DNA of 37,397 nucleotides from an uncultured Elusimicrobiales bacterium (GCA_910576915.1 CAJTJT010000012.1:1-37397); one strand, 5' to 3'; shown: positions 1 through 7,734, numbered from the stretch's first letter. Translations and numbers: made by a program. The notes: a model not told the origin generated them from the letters alone.

Positions 1-34
1 TTGTAGCATAGAAGAGTCCTGCTTCTCCTCTCCT

Positions 35-54
35 CCATAGGCTCCCGCCTATGG
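35..54. repeat. Small inverted repeat at window edge
   Basis: A perfect 7-bp inverted repeat (CCATAGG / CCTATGG) with a 6-base loop. No U-tract follows, so it is not called a terminator. The first 70 bases hold no gene that I can support. Confidence 0.4.
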
Positions 55-70
55 TTTCCCCGGGTATTAC

Positions 71-106
71 AAAAAACGGGCCAGCCGTTTTTCGGTTGAC
101 CCGTTT
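71..106 (-). terminator. Intrinsic terminator of the DAACS symporter gene
   Basis: Read on the minus strand: a stem of about 13 bp (AAACGGGTCAACCG / CGGCTGGCCCGTTT, one mismatch and one G-U), a loop of five A, then a run of T. It lies about 17 bases past the symporter stop codon. Confidence 0.8.
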
Positions 107-122
107 CCTGCCAAAAGTTTAC

Positions 123-1376
123 TTACCCTATCCGCACGCCCTGAATATTGGTTTCCGGCGTCTGAGGGCCGCAAGACGGTGCCCCCTGCGGATGCTTGCG
201 TGAATAAATTTTGTTAACGATAACCGCAATCGCGCCGTCGCCCGTTACGTTGCACGCCGTACCGAACGAGTCCATCGCAATATACAGCGCAATCATCAGG
301 CCGAGTTCGGCTTCGCCAAACCCCAGCATGCTTTGCAAAATACCAAGCGCGGCCATAATCGCGCCGCCGGGCACACCCGGGGCCGCCACCATGGTTATGC
401 CCAACATACAGATAAAACCCGCAAACTGGGCAAACGACACATGCTGCCCGCCGATAAACGAAATGGCAAGTGCGCACGCCACAATTTTCATCGTACTGCC
501 GGAAAGATGAATGGTGGCGCACAGGGGAACTACGAATCCGGCCACCTCTTCGCGCACGCCGATTTTTACGGCCTGTTTCAGCGTTACCGGGATGGTGGCG
601 GCGGAAGACTGCGTCCCGAGCGCGGTCACGTACGCCACCAACATGGTTTTAAGCATAAAAAATGGATTTTTCCGCCCGATAATCCCCGCCAATACAAACT
701 GCAAAATAAGCATTACCGCGGTAATGGCAAAAATCAGCACGATGATTTTGGCAAACACGCCCAGCACCGCGGCCACCTGCCCGCCGACGGTCATATTCAA
801 AAAAATGCCGAAAATATAATACGGCAGCAAAGGGATAATCACGCGGAGGATTACTTTATCCACAATATCGCGGAAATCCAGCATGACGCCTTTTAAGCGG
901 TTGCCCGGAATGACGGCCATCCCAAGCCCCAGCGTAAACGCCAAGACAAGCGCGCTCATAACGTCCATCACCGCCGGCATGGCTACGGTAAAATAAGGCT
1001 TCAGCTCCGCACCCGCCGAAAACGTGGCCATATGGGCCGAAGGGTCCAATAAAAACGGATACGCCAGTTCCGCCACGCCAAAACTAAAAAAGCCCGAGGC
1101 CAGCGTAAACCCATATGCCAGCGCGGCGGTAATAAACAATAGTTTCCCGGCCGAGCGGCCCAGTTCCGCAATACCCGGGGCCACCAGGCCCACGATGAGC
1201 AAGGGAATAATAAATCCCAAAAAATTCCCGAACAGGCCGTTAAACGTCAGCACGCCGCGCACCAGCCACGCCGGAAAGAAAAGCCCGCAGACAATCCCCA
1301 GCACAATGGCACAAATCACGCCGGGCAGAAGGCCCCATTTTAACTTAATATGTAATTTCCGTTTTCTTATTTTCAT
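123..1376 (-). CDS. Dicarboxylate/amino acid:cation symporter (DAACS family)
   Basis: Inner-membrane secondary transporter of the GltP/SstT superfamily, expected to import an anionic amino acid or C4-dicarboxylate with Na+ or H+. The 417-residue product is strongly hydrophobic with about eight membrane segments. Family landmarks are visible: the serine-rich re-entrant loop (TQSSAATIPVTL), HLSGSTMKI, and the late NVTGDGAIAVI segment corresponding to the NxxGD substrate/cation site. The length is normal. The ATG at 1376 is chosen because an upstream in-frame TTG at 1388 overlaps a consensus TATAAT (1388-1393) that is probably this gene's own -10. It diverges from the efflux operon. The exact substrate cannot be read from sequence. 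Confidence 0.85.
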   Translation of the reverse strand: MKIRKRKLHIKLKWGLLPGVICAIVLGIVCGLFFPAWLVRGVLTFNGLFGNFLGFIIPLLIVGLVAPGIAELGRSAGKLLFITAALAYGFTLASGFFSFGVAELAYPFLLDPSAHMATFSAGAELKPYFTVAMPAVMDVMSALVLAFTLGLGMAVIPGNRLKGVMLDFRDIVDKVILRVIIPLLPYYIFGIFLNMTVGGQVAAVLGVFAKIIVLIFAITAVMLILQFVLAGIIGRKNPFFMLKTMLVAYVTALGTQSSAATIPVTLKQAVKIGVREEVAGFVVPLCATIHLSGSTMKIVACALAISFIGGQHVSFAQFAGFICMLGITMVAAPGVPGGAIMAALGILQSMLGFGEAELGLMIALYIAMDSFGTACNVTGDGAIAVIVNKIYSRKHPQGAPSCGPQTPETNIQGVRIG

Positions 1377-1387
1377 AATATCTTTCA

Positions 1388-1393
1388 ATTATA
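1388..1393 (-). promoter_or_regulatory. Probable -10 box of the DAACS gene
   Basis: A consensus TATAAT on the minus strand, 11 bases before the ATG at 1376, implying a 5' leader of only about five bases. No clear -35 is seen. Confidence 0.5.
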
Positions 1394-1425
1394 CGAAATT
1401 CCTTCTCTCTATACAGCAAATGTTA

Positions 1426-1431
1426 TATAAT
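1426..1431 (+). promoter_or_regulatory. Probable -10 box of the efflux operon
   Basis: A consensus TATAAT 30 bases before the start of the outer-membrane factor gene. It is followed by a good Shine-Dalgarno (GGAGG, 1446-1450). The -35 region is poor. Confidence 0.5.
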
Positions 1432-1461
1432 ACCTTATCTTCCCCGGAGGAAACCCTTTTT

Positions 1462-2811
1462 ATGCGCAAACTTGCCGCCGCCGTTTTGCTTGCCTGCTGC
1501 GCCGTCAACGCGGCTGCGCTCCATTTTACGCCGCAAACAGCCCTGGCCCAGGATAAAACGCTGCCCGCCGTGTTTACGGTAGATACCTATGTAGCGGCCT
1601 TTTTGGAATCTTCCCCCCGCTTAAAAGCGCAAAAAAACGCGTTAAAATCCGCCCAAAATACGTATAAAAACGCGTTTACCAACGCATTTTTGCCGTCTTT
1701 TTCGTTTGGCGCGTCCGCCGATAAAAGCTATAACCGCTACCGCCGGCTTTCGTCCTGGGATGATTTAAACCACGCCGATTCTTCCGCACGCGCACAGGGC
1801 GGCTGGAACCTGTTTAACTCCGGCAAAGACGCGCTGGCTTATAAATCCGCGTCGCTGGACTGGCAAATTTCCCAAATTGAATACGAAGAAAGCGTCCAAA
1901 ACTTTGTGCTGGAAGCCGTACAAACGTATTACAATTTGCTCCTGGGCGAAAAACTGCTTAAAGTGTACGAAGACGATTTACAAGTGGCGCAAAAACAGTA
2001 CGAGCAGGATAAAGTCCTCTACGACAACGGCCTTAAAACCCGCTCGGACTTGCTCTCCAGCGAAACCAACTTCCGCAGCAGCCAGCTGTCGCTCTTTTCC
2101 GCGCAGAGCGATTACGAAAACGCGCTCAAAAATTTTAACATCGCGCTCAACCTTCCCGTAGAACGCCCCGCCAAACTGGACGAAACCATCTCGGAAGATT
2201 TACCGGCCCTGCCCGGCCTGGACCAAGACCTTACCGCCGCCCTCGCCCACCGCTACGACGCGCGCACCCGCCGCCTGCGCCTGCGCCAAAGCGACGTCAG
2301 CCAAACGCTGGATAATTTAAACACGCTTCCCTCCGTGTTTGTGGATTTGTTCGCTTCCACCGGGCGCGGGTTCAACTCGCACGAATTATGGGAATACAAC
2401 TACGGCATTTCGGCCGGAATCAGCTTTGACATCGGTTTTTTCTACCTGGACAAATACCGCTCCCGCCAAAACATCCGCCTTTCCAACGAAAACGCGCATT
2501 TGGAATACGAACAGTTCCTGCGCTCACTGCGCGATGCGGTAGTGGAAGCGCGTAACGCACTGCTGCTCAAAATGCGCAGCCTGGAAATTTCCAAACTCCG
2601 CCTGCAGGCCGCCGAACAAAAGTTCGAAGCCACCCAGTTAAAATATAAAAACGGGCTCATGAGCGCGACCGATTTAACCGTCGCCCGGCAGGAAATGATT
2701 TCCGCCCAGGTAAACTACGCCACCCTGCTCAGCGAGCTGACGATCACCCGCCTGCGCTACCAAAACGCGCTGGGCAACCCGATTTACGATTATAATCCGG
2801 AGGATTTATGA
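1462..2811 (+). CDS. TolC-family outer-membrane efflux protein
   Basis: Outer-membrane exit duct of a tripartite export pump; 449 residues. An N-terminal Sec signal peptide (MRKLAAAVLLACCAVNAAA) is followed by two outer-membrane-efflux repeats. Each is rich in long amphipathic helices, for example YESLLLGEK-like and QKQYEQDKVLYDNGLKTRSDLL, mirrored near the C-terminus by EATQLKYKNGLMSATDL. That duplicated architecture is typical of TolC. The reading frame extends upstream, but the ATG at 1462 is selected because it has GGAGG at the right distance and begins a signal peptide. The stop overlaps the next start (ATGA), so the four genes 1462-5688 form one coupled operon. Confidence 0.9.
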   Translation: MRKLAAAVLLACCAVNAAALHFTPQTALAQDKTLPAVFTVDTYVAAFLESSPRLKAQKNALKSAQNTYKNAFTNAFLPSFSFGASADKSYNRYRRLSSWDDLNHADSSARAQGGWNLFNSGKDALAYKSASLDWQISQIEYEESVQNFVLEAVQTYYNLLLGEKLLKVYEDDLQVAQKQYEQDKVLYDNGLKTRSDLLSSETNFRSSQLSLFSAQSDYENALKNFNIALNLPVERPAKLDETISEDLPALPGLDQDLTAALAHRYDARTRRLRLRQSDVSQTLDNLNTLPSVFVDLFASTGRGFNSHELWEYNYGISAGISFDIGFFYLDKYRSRQNIRLSNENAHLEYEQFLRSLRDAVVEARNALLLKMRSLEISKLRLQAAEQKFEATQLKYKNGLMSATDLTVARQEMISAQVNYATLLSELTITRLRYQNALGNPIYDYNPEDL

Positions 2812-3776
2812 TTAAAAAAATTTTGAAAGGAACGGTTATCTTTTTATTAATCGCCGGCGTGCTGGCGGGCATATGGTTTTACGGCGTTAAGCCGTTAATC
2901 GCCAAGATAAAAGGGGACGTCATTAACTTAAGCGACGTGGCCGAAGTAAAAAAAGACACGGTGGAAATTACCCTGAAAGCCTCCGGCACCGTTACGGCCA
3001 AGCAGGACGTAAAAGTAACCTCCAAGCCCAGCGGCATTTTAAAAGCCGTCTACGTAAAAGAAGGCCAATACGTCAAAAAAGGCCAAAAAGTCGGCCTTAT
3101 TAAACCGGGCAAAAACGAATTTGAAGACTACAAACCCATGCCTATTTATACCGAGGCTTCCGGCACCGTAGTCAAATGTATCGACCCGAACAATAACAAC
3201 AAAGACCTGTCGGAACGGGATTTATCCCTCCCGCGCCTGGGCACCTTTTTAAACGGCAGTTACGACGCGGCCGACAACGCCACCTGCTTTTTGCGCGTCG
3301 TGAACATGGATACCCTGCTGATCCCGGTGTACGTATCCGAACAGCAGGTAATGAAGCTGAAACAAGGAATGCCCGCCACCGTTAAAATCAACGCGCTGGG
3401 CGACGAAGCGACGGACCTGCAGGGCAAAGTATCGCACGTTTCCACCCAAACGGAAAAAAGCGGCAACCGCTGGAGCGACAGCAAAGGATTTTTGGTTATT
3501 GTGGAACTGCCGCGCGGAAAACAAAACATCCTTTTGGGCGTAAACGCCGCCGTTACCATCCCGGTGCAAAAGAAAGAAGACGTGCTGGTTATCCCCGCGA
3601 ATGCGCTTTTTGAAAAAGAAGGCAAAAGCTACGCCTTTAAATTTTTAGGCGGAAACAAATCCGAAAAAGTGGAAATCGAAACGGGCATCGCCAACGACCG
3701 TTTGGTGGAAGTAACCAAAGGCCTCGCCGAGAACGACAAAGTGCTCACCGCGCTTCCGTATGGAGAATCATGGTAG
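2808..3776 (+). CDS. Periplasmic adaptor (HlyD/MacA-type membrane fusion protein)
   Basis: Links an inner-membrane ABC exporter to the TolC-like duct. The 322-residue product has one N-terminal membrane anchor (about residues 7-27), then a biotinyl-lipoyl-like half (ASGTVTAKQDVKVTSKPSG, VYVKEGQYVKKGQKV), a short hairpin region and beta-barrel/membrane-proximal domains ending in GIANDRLVEVTKGL. The family pattern is G-x-V, then K/G-rich lipoyl repeats. It is shorter than E. coli MacA, chiefly because the helical hairpin is small. Both ends overlap neighbouring genes by a few bases, consistent with translational coupling. Confidence 0.88.
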   Translation: MIKKILKGTVIFLLIAGVLAGIWFYGVKPLIAKIKGDVINLSDVAEVKKDTVEITLKASGTVTAKQDVKVTSKPSGILKAVYVKEGQYVKKGQKVGLIKPGKNEFEDYKPMPIYTEASGTVVKCIDPNNNNKDLSERDLSLPRLGTFLNGSYDAADNATCFLRVVNMDTLLIPVYVSEQQVMKLKQGMPATVKINALGDEATDLQGKVSHVSTQTEKSGNRWSDSKGFLVIVELPRGKQNILLGVNAAVTIPVQKKEDVLVIPANALFEKEGKSYAFKFLGGNKSEKVEIETGIANDRLVEVTKGLAENDKVLTALPYGESW

Positions 3777-4429
3777 TTAAATGCTCAAACCTCGTTAAAA
3801 TTTACCACGCGGCGGAAGATTTCCGCGCGCTGGACGAGGTGTCAGTTCATATCAAACAGGGCGAATTTGTTTCCATCATGGGCCCCAGCGGCTGCGGCAA
3901 AAGCACGCTCTTAAACACGCTGGGCCTTTTGGACGAACCCGACCGGGGCGAATACTTTTTAAACGGTATTCCCACCGCTAAAATGACGGATAACGACCGT
4001 TCCAAAACCCGGCGGGAAAACATCGGGTTTATCTTCCAGTCTTTTAATTTAATGCCCAAACTGTCCGTACTGGAAAACATCGCCCTGCCCATGCGCTATA
4101 CGGACACGCCGCGCCGGGATATCCTCCCCCGCGCGCGTGAACTGGCTGTACGCGTAGGGCTTGAAAGCAAATTAAACAATACGCCTCTCCAGCTTTCCGG
4201 CGGGCAGTGCCAGCGCGTTGCGTGCGCCCGCGCGCTCGCCAACCGGCCCGCGCTTATTTTGGCCGACGAACCGACGGGCAATTTAGACTCCAAAGCCAGC
4301 CGCGACATTTTGGGTTTACTGCAGGAGCTCAACCAAAACGGCATGACGATTATTATGGTAACGCACGACCCAAAAATCGCCGAAAGCACGCACCGCATTA
4401 TCCGCATGAAGGACGGTAAAATCATATGA
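3770..4429 (+). CDS. ABC transporter ATPase (MacB/LolD-type)
   Basis: Cytoplasmic ATPase driving the adjacent FtsX-type permease. All catalytic motifs are present in the 219 residues: Walker A GPSGCGKST (38-46), Q-loop FIFQSFNLMP, signature LSGGQCQR, Walker B LILADEPTGNLD and switch histidine VTHDP. The spacing and the FQSFNLMP motif are typical of the MacB/LolD/FtsE-related group, where the ATPase is a separate polypeptide rather than fused as in E. coli MacB. It starts inside the adaptor gene's end (ATGGTAG) and overlaps the permease start by 4 bases. Confidence 0.92.
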   Translation: MVVKCSNLVKIYHAAEDFRALDEVSVHIKQGEFVSIMGPSGCGKSTLLNTLGLLDEPDRGEYFLNGIPTAKMTDNDRSKTRRENIGFIFQSFNLMPKLSVLENIALPMRYTDTPRRDILPRARELAVRVGLESKLNNTPLQLSGGQCQRVACARALANRPALILADEPTGNLDSKASRDILGLLQELNQNGMTIIMVTHDPKIAESTHRIIRMKDGKII

Positions 4430-5688
4430 AACTGCCCGACTTAATCTCCACTGGCTGGACGGAAATCCGCAGCCACAAAATGCGCAGTTTTTTAAGTTTT
4501 TTCGCCATTGCCATCGGCATCGCGACGTTTTTCTACACCCTCAGCGTGCTTAGCCAGCGCTACCGCGATATCCACCGCTCCGCCGTCATTTCCGGCATTG
4601 GCCGAATCGACGTCACCACCGAACACCCGTTGGACATGACGCAATACAACACGCTCAAAGAAATGCTGCCGGAGCATACATCGCTCTCGTTTGCCCCCCG
4701 ATCTTTTTATTACGAACAATTTACCTACAAAAATAAAAAAGTGGGCGGATTTTCGTACGGGGGAATCATGCCCACCTGGAAAGATTCTTCATTCGCTTAC
4801 CGGCTGGAAGGGCGTTTTATCAACTGGCAGGATATCGCCAACAAAAACCGCGTAGTACTGCTGACCGTATATCCCAATGAAAAAGAAAAAAGAGAGTTAG
4901 AAGAATACGTATGGAACGATGAAAACGAGCCGGAAAAAACAATAAAAATGACGGAACTCACCTCCCACGTCAATTTACTGAACCAGCAAATCATTTTTAA
5001 TAACGAAACATTCACAGTCATCGGCCTGCTGCACTCACTGGAAGCTAAAAAAGACCCCCGCTTCCGGCAAGACCGGGAATGGTCCCCCCGCATTTACATA
5101 CCCTACACCACTTTTTACGACGTACAACCCGGCTGGAGAGAGGAATTTACAACCGCTATCCGTATCATCACCGGGAACGAAAGCACCACCCGCATGGCCG
5201 CCTCGGCAGTTACCAGTTTTCTGCGCTCCCAGTTCGGTATAGACGAAAAACCGCAACCGGAATTTTTCCGCGAGAAAATAAAAGAACGCATAAAAGACGC
5301 CCGCGCGGATTTAAACAAAATGCTGTTTTTGGGCCTTATCGCCATGATAGCGGGCGGTATCGGCATTATGAACGTAACCATGGCGGTTATTTTTTCGCGT
5401 ACGAAGGAAATCGGCGTGCGCCGCGCGCTCGGCGCTACCCGGGGTGACATTCTGGCCCAGTTTTTAGTGGAAGCCATGCTCCTGGGGCTGTGCGGCTCTT
5501 TGGCCGGCATGCTGCTGGGCTATTTGGCCGTACTGCACATGGCGGCCGACACCAGCCAAATGACGTTTTCGTGGTGGGTGGTGGCGCTGTCTATTCTCAT
5601 AGCGCTTGTCACCAGCTTTTTATTCGCGCTGTACCCGGCCTGGCAGGCTTCCAAACTGCGGCCCGTAGACGCGCTTAAATACGAGTAA
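4426..5688 (+). CDS. ABC transporter permease, MacB/FtsX family
   Basis: The 420-residue membrane subunit has the MacB topology: TM1 near residues 20-42, a large periplasmic domain (about 45-290), then three TM segments near 298-322, 347-370 and 379-406. The cytoplasmic coupling motif EIGVRRALGA lies between TM2 and TM3, and a C-terminal LRPVDALKYE follows. These are characteristic of mechanotransmission-type ABC systems, which work from the periplasm through TolC rather than moving substrate across the inner membrane. Last gene of the operon. The cargo (toxin, peptide, lipid or antibiotic) is not predictable. Confidence 0.9.
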   Translation: MKLPDLISTGWTEIRSHKMRSFLSFFAIAIGIATFFYTLSVLSQRYRDIHRSAVISGIGRIDVTTEHPLDMTQYNTLKEMLPEHTSLSFAPRSFYYEQFTYKNKKVGGFSYGGIMPTWKDSSFAYRLEGRFINWQDIANKNRVVLLTVYPNEKEKRELEEYVWNDENEPEKTIKMTELTSHVNLLNQQIIFNNETFTVIGLLHSLEAKKDPRFRQDREWSPRIYIPYTTFYDVQPGWREEFTTAIRIITGNESTTRMAASAVTSFLRSQFGIDEKPQPEFFREKIKERIKDARADLNKMLFLGLIAMIAGGIGIMNVTMAVIFSRTKEIGVRRALGATRGDILAQFLVEAMLLGLCGSLAGMLLGYLAVLHMAADTSQMTFSWWVVALSILIALVTSFLFALYPAWQASKLRPVDALKYE

Positions 5689-5698
5689 GCCCCCGGTT

Positions 5699-5707
5699 TG
5701 CTATAAT
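5699..5707 (+). promoter_or_regulatory. Extended -10 promoter of rnhA, probably leaderless
   Basis: TGC-TATAAT (extended -10) with only six bases between the hexamer and the ATG at 5714. The expected transcription start falls at or next to the A of the ATG. No Shine-Dalgarno is present. Confidence 0.55.
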
Positions 5708-5713
5708 ACTCCT

Positions 5714-6286
5714 ATGCAAGTAAAAATTAATATAGACGGCGGTTCGCGCGGCAATCCCGGCCCGGGTGCGTCCGCCTACGTAATTTGCGATTTAAACGGC
5801 AAAATCCTCTCGCAGGAAGGGCATTTTATGCCCCACTGCACCAATAACCAGGCCGAATACACCGCGCTGAAACTGGCGCTTATTAAATCGGCCGAGCTGG
5901 GTGCCACAGAACTTTTTATCCAGTCCGATTCGCTGCTGCTCGTCAAACAATACCTGGGCGAATACAAAATCAAACACCCGGATTTGGCTGCGCGCATGCA
6001 GGTTATCCGCCGTTTGGCCGCGCCGTTTACCGTTCATATCGAACACGTTTTGCGCCACTTAAACAAAGCGCCCGACGCGCTGGCAAATAAGGCCATGGAC
6101 GCCAAACAGTCCCTCGGCTTTAACCCGATTCAGCACCTGCCGGACGACGACGAAATCGCCGCGCCCGCGCAAAAAGACAACAGCGTCAACGGCGTGGAAG
6201 TAACGCCCGTAAAACGCGAAACGGCCCCCGCAAAAAAAGCCGCTAAAAAAGGGCCGCAACAGCCGGATTTGTTCGGCGGATTTTAA
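5714..6286 (+). CDS. rnhA: Ribonuclease HI family protein with clamp-motif tail
   Basis: Degrades the RNA strand of RNA-DNA hybrids (R-loops, Okazaki primers). The core of about 130 residues carries the four acidic catalytic positions: D8 (DGGSRGNPGPG), E48 (NNQAEYTALKLAL), D72 (IQSDSLLLVKQYLGEYK) and D121 (NKAPDALANKAMD). This is the compact RNase HI form without the basic protrusion of E. coli. Residues 140-190 are an added tail: a disordered, Lys/Ala-rich stretch ending in QQPDLFGGF. QPDLF (183-187) matches the bacterial sliding-clamp binding pentapeptide (QxxLF type). There is no Shine-Dalgarno, and an extended -10 lies six bases upstream, so a leaderless mRNA is likely. Confidence 0.85.
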   Translation: MQVKINIDGGSRGNPGPGASAYVICDLNGKILSQEGHFMPHCTNNQAEYTALKLALIKSAELGATELFIQSDSLLLVKQYLGEYKIKHPDLAARMQVIRRLAAPFTVHIEHVLRHLNKAPDALANKAMDAKQSLGFNPIQHLPDDDEIAAPAQKDNSVNGVEVTPVKRETAPAKKAAKKGPQQPDLFGGF

Positions 6287-6291
6287 ATTTT

Positions 6292-6299
6292 GATACAAT
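6292..6299 (+). promoter_or_regulatory. Probable -10 region of rnpB
   Basis: GATACAAT immediately after the rnhA stop codon, about seven bases before the first base of the P1 helix. The -35 is not clear. Confidence 0.5.
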
Positions 6300-6305
6300 A
6301 GATTT

Positions 6306-6645
6306 GGACGGCCCAGATAACCGCTCCGGCCCGATTTTGGGTTTGGGGAGGAACTTCCGGACTCCACAAGGCAGTGCGCCGCTTGAAAAGGCGGGACGGC
6401 GGGGCCATATCACCCCGCTGGACGGAAAGTGCAGCAGAAAATAAACCGCCCGCAAGGGTAAGGGTGAAATGGTGGGGTAAGAGCCCACCGCGCGTTTGGC
6501 AACAAACGCGGCAAGGTAAACCCCGCATGGAGCAAGGCCAAACCGGTCCACACGTTGCCCGCGTTCGCGACCAAGTAGGCCGCTTAGAGTAATGGTTATC
6601 CCGGCCCGCAAGGGCTGACAGAATCCGGGGTATCGGCCGTCCTCT
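6306..6645 (+). ncRNA. rnpB: RNase P RNA, bacterial class A
   Basis: Catalytic RNA that trims tRNA 5' leaders. The ends pair as helix P1 (GGACGGCC 6306-6313 with GGCCGTCC 6635-6642). Conserved regions appear in order: GGGGAGGAACTTCCGG (CR I, around 6345-6360), GTGCAGCAGA then AAACCGCC (CR II/III), GGGTGAAATGG then GTAAGAGCCCACCG (CR IV), AAGGTAAACC with the GGU that reads tRNA CCA, AGAGTAATGG, and ACAGAATCCGG (CR V, about 6618-6628). The order and spacing fit an A-type RNA of about 340 nt. It departs from consensus in helix P4, where GGAAAGUCC is GGAACUUCC and CCGGCUUAU is CCGGGGUAU. The two changes compensate each other (see findings). Confidence 0.93.
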
Positions 6646-6650
6646 GTTTT

Positions 6651-6684
6651 AAAAAACCGCGTCTTTAAAAAGGCGCGGTTTTTG
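6651..6684. terminator. Bidirectional terminator between rnpB and pilin 1
   Basis: AAAACCGCG / CGCGGTTTT stem (6653-6661 with 6674-6682), flanked by A-runs on one side and T-runs on the other. It can end rnpB on the plus strand and pilin gene 1 on the minus strand. Confidence 0.8.
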
Positions 6685-6719
6685 TTTAGGCCCCTTCCGG
6701 CTATGCCGGGGGATAATTA

Positions 6720-7373
6720 TTAAGGCAGGCGGTAAATTTGGCAGGAAGGGCCGCTTGGCGGGCACGACTGCGTGCGCGACGCAACGCCGCCCATACTTTT
6801 GCATACCTGGTTTGCCACGGAGTCATCCGCTTTGGCCCAGCACTCGGCCACGCCGGGCGTTTGGCTGTAATCGCCAAACTGGACGTAACCCGTTTTAAAC
6901 TCGCCGTACGGGCGCGTATATCCGGCAGAAGCCCGATTATTTCCGCCGCCGTAAATATTCCAATCGTACCAGGTTTTGGCACAGTGTAACTGAGCCGCAC
7001 CGGCGGAGCGGCAGCCGCTGATTTCGCCGATGTCAAATACGGTAATATCGTCCCCGTATTCCCCCGCCGCCAGATAATGCACTTCTGCGGCGTTTTTAAT
7101 GGTTTTAACGTTGCTCATTACCGTCCCCAAGCGGCTCTTTTCCACCGCCACCTGATACTGCGGCAACGCCACCGCGGACAAAATACCAATAATTAAAACA
7201 ACAACTAATAACTCGATAAGCGTAAAACCTTTCCGTGTCATTCCCGGGCACCCGGCGGGACGCACGATGAACCGGGAATCCAGATTGAAATAAGGTTTAT
7301 AAGTTCTATTACACAGACTAAATTCCGGGGCTGGCGGCGCGCAGCGTGCCGGAATGACGACTTTTTGACACAT
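6720..7373 (-). CDS. Type IV pilin-like protein 1 with repeat-encoded leader
   Basis: Pilin or pseudopilin subunit: 217 residues from the ATG at 7373. The class III signal sequence G49-FTLIELLVVVLIIGILS (Glu at mature +5) is followed by SAVALPQYQVAVEKSRLG, a membrane-spanning N-terminal helix. The globular part has six cysteines, including a C-terminal loop SCPPSGPSC, and ends YRLP. Upstream of the cleavage site the frame stays open through a palindromic repeat back to ATG 7373, which has a strong Shine-Dalgarno (AAAGGGGG, 7383-7390). An ATG at 7241, inside the repeat end GGGAATGAC, would give an ordinary short leader but has no Shine-Dalgarno. I prefer 7373 because pilin 2 cannot use the equivalent ATG. 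It converges with rnpB. Confidence 0.8.
   Translation of the reverse strand: MCQKVVIPARCAPPAPEFSLCNRTYKPYFNLDSRFIVRPAGCPGMTRKGFTLIELLVVVLIIGILSAVALPQYQVAVEKSRLGTVMSNVKTIKNAAEVHYLAAGEYGDDITVFDIGEISGCRSAGAAQLHCAKTWYDWNIYGGGNNRASAGYTRPYGEFKTGYVQFGDYSQTPGVAECWAKADDSVANQVCKSMGGVASRTQSCPPSGPSCQIYRLP
7236..7361 (-). repeat. Palindromic interspersed repeat within the pilin 1 leader
   Basis: The repeat ends are inverted (gtcattcc 7237-7244, ggaatgac 7351-7358). Internal CCGGGAATC/GGATTCCCGG-type segments are also present. It is 126 bp (42 codons) long and in frame with the pilin. The copy in pilin 3 has the same length and similar sequence. Confidence 0.75.
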
Positions 7374-7493
7374 AGGATATATCCCCCTTTACTCAGAATT
7401 ATCCCCATGTTATCAAAAAAAAAAAACGAATCAAGGCCTTCCAGGCCGCGGAGATTGTCCGCACTCTTTTGACTAATGGAGCCACATTGTTTT
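7354..7493 (-). repeat. 140-bp repeat, copy shared with pilin 3 locus
   Basis: Identical base for base to 20566-20705, with the same orientation relative to the pilin gene. It covers the leader start, Shine-Dalgarno, T12 module, the GGCCT-tcc-AGGCC hairpin and the beginning of a 56-bp repeat unit. The 7374-7763 intergenic stretch contains this block, a second 56-bp unit and the promoter of the next plus-strand gene. Confidence 0.9.
7398..7426 (-). promoter_or_regulatory. T12 promoter module of pilin 1
   Basis: On the minus strand: T12, then GATAACATGGG, then GATAAT (-10-like), about 25 bases before the ATG at 7373. The same arrangement precedes pilins 2 and 3 and, slightly altered, the mosaic pilin. 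Confidence 0.6.
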
Positions 7494-7525
7494 AGAAATG
7501 ACGCAAACAGAGAAACAACTGCCCA
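7471..7525 (-). repeat. Degenerate 56-bp direct repeat, unit A
   Basis: On the plus strand: GACTAATGGAGCCACATTG then ATGACGCAAACAG. It aligns with units at 7573, 20683, 37208 and 37333. It lies immediately upstream of the hairpin/T12 module of pilin 1. Confidence 0.6.
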
Positions 7526-7572
7526 GAGCCTGGGCTCCCAGTCACCCGTCCAGCGAGGCCCCGCGCCCTTTT

Positions 7573-7627
7573 GATTAGCTGGACCACACTGTTGGGGACA
7601 TGTCGCCAACTACGAACAAGCGAGCCC
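7573..7627 (-). repeat. Degenerate 56-bp direct repeat, unit B
   Basis: On the plus strand: GATTAGCTGGACCACACTG then ACATGTCGCCAACTACGAAC. It starts 102 bp from unit A in the same orientation. Its core (CCACACTGTT...CATGTCGC...ACGAACA) is closest to the units at 37208 and 37333. Confidence 0.6.
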
Positions 7628-7725
7628 AAACGGCGGCCCGCAGGGTGCGGCGCGCAGCGTCCGGGGGCAGGCAAAGGGCCCAGAACGGTCTAGGTCTTTT
7701 GCCCCTGGTAAGAAGCGGGTGAAAC

Positions 7726-7734
7726 TGATATACT
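7726..7734 (+). promoter_or_regulatory. Extended -10 promoter of the receiver-like gene
   Basis: TGA-TATACT, 29 bases before the ATG at 7764, with Shine-Dalgarno AGGAG at 7753-7757. Confidence 0.5.

Noticed and set aside
1377..1388. TTG start extending the DAACS protein by four residues
   Set aside because: The TTG overlaps a consensus TATAAT and has no ribosome binding site; the ATG at 1376 is better.
7239..7241. ATG inside the repeat end as start of pilin 1 (and 20451-20453 for pilin 3)
   Set aside because: There is no Shine-Dalgarno, and the equivalent ATG in pilin 2 is out of frame. The upstream ATG has a strong, conserved Shine-Dalgarno. Kept only as an alternative.
7238..7609. Minus-strand open frame covering the region upstream of pilin 1, with a similar frame at 20498-20785
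   Set aside because: It runs through repeats, a poly-T tract and the pilin start in another frame. There is no Shine-Dalgarno, and the sequence similarity is explained by the DNA repeat.
7471..7627. Integron attC sites or a CRISPR array made of the 56-bp repeats
   Set aside because: No GTTRRRY/RYYYAAC core pairs and no integrase. The units are degenerate, few and unevenly spaced, without regular spacers or cas genes.
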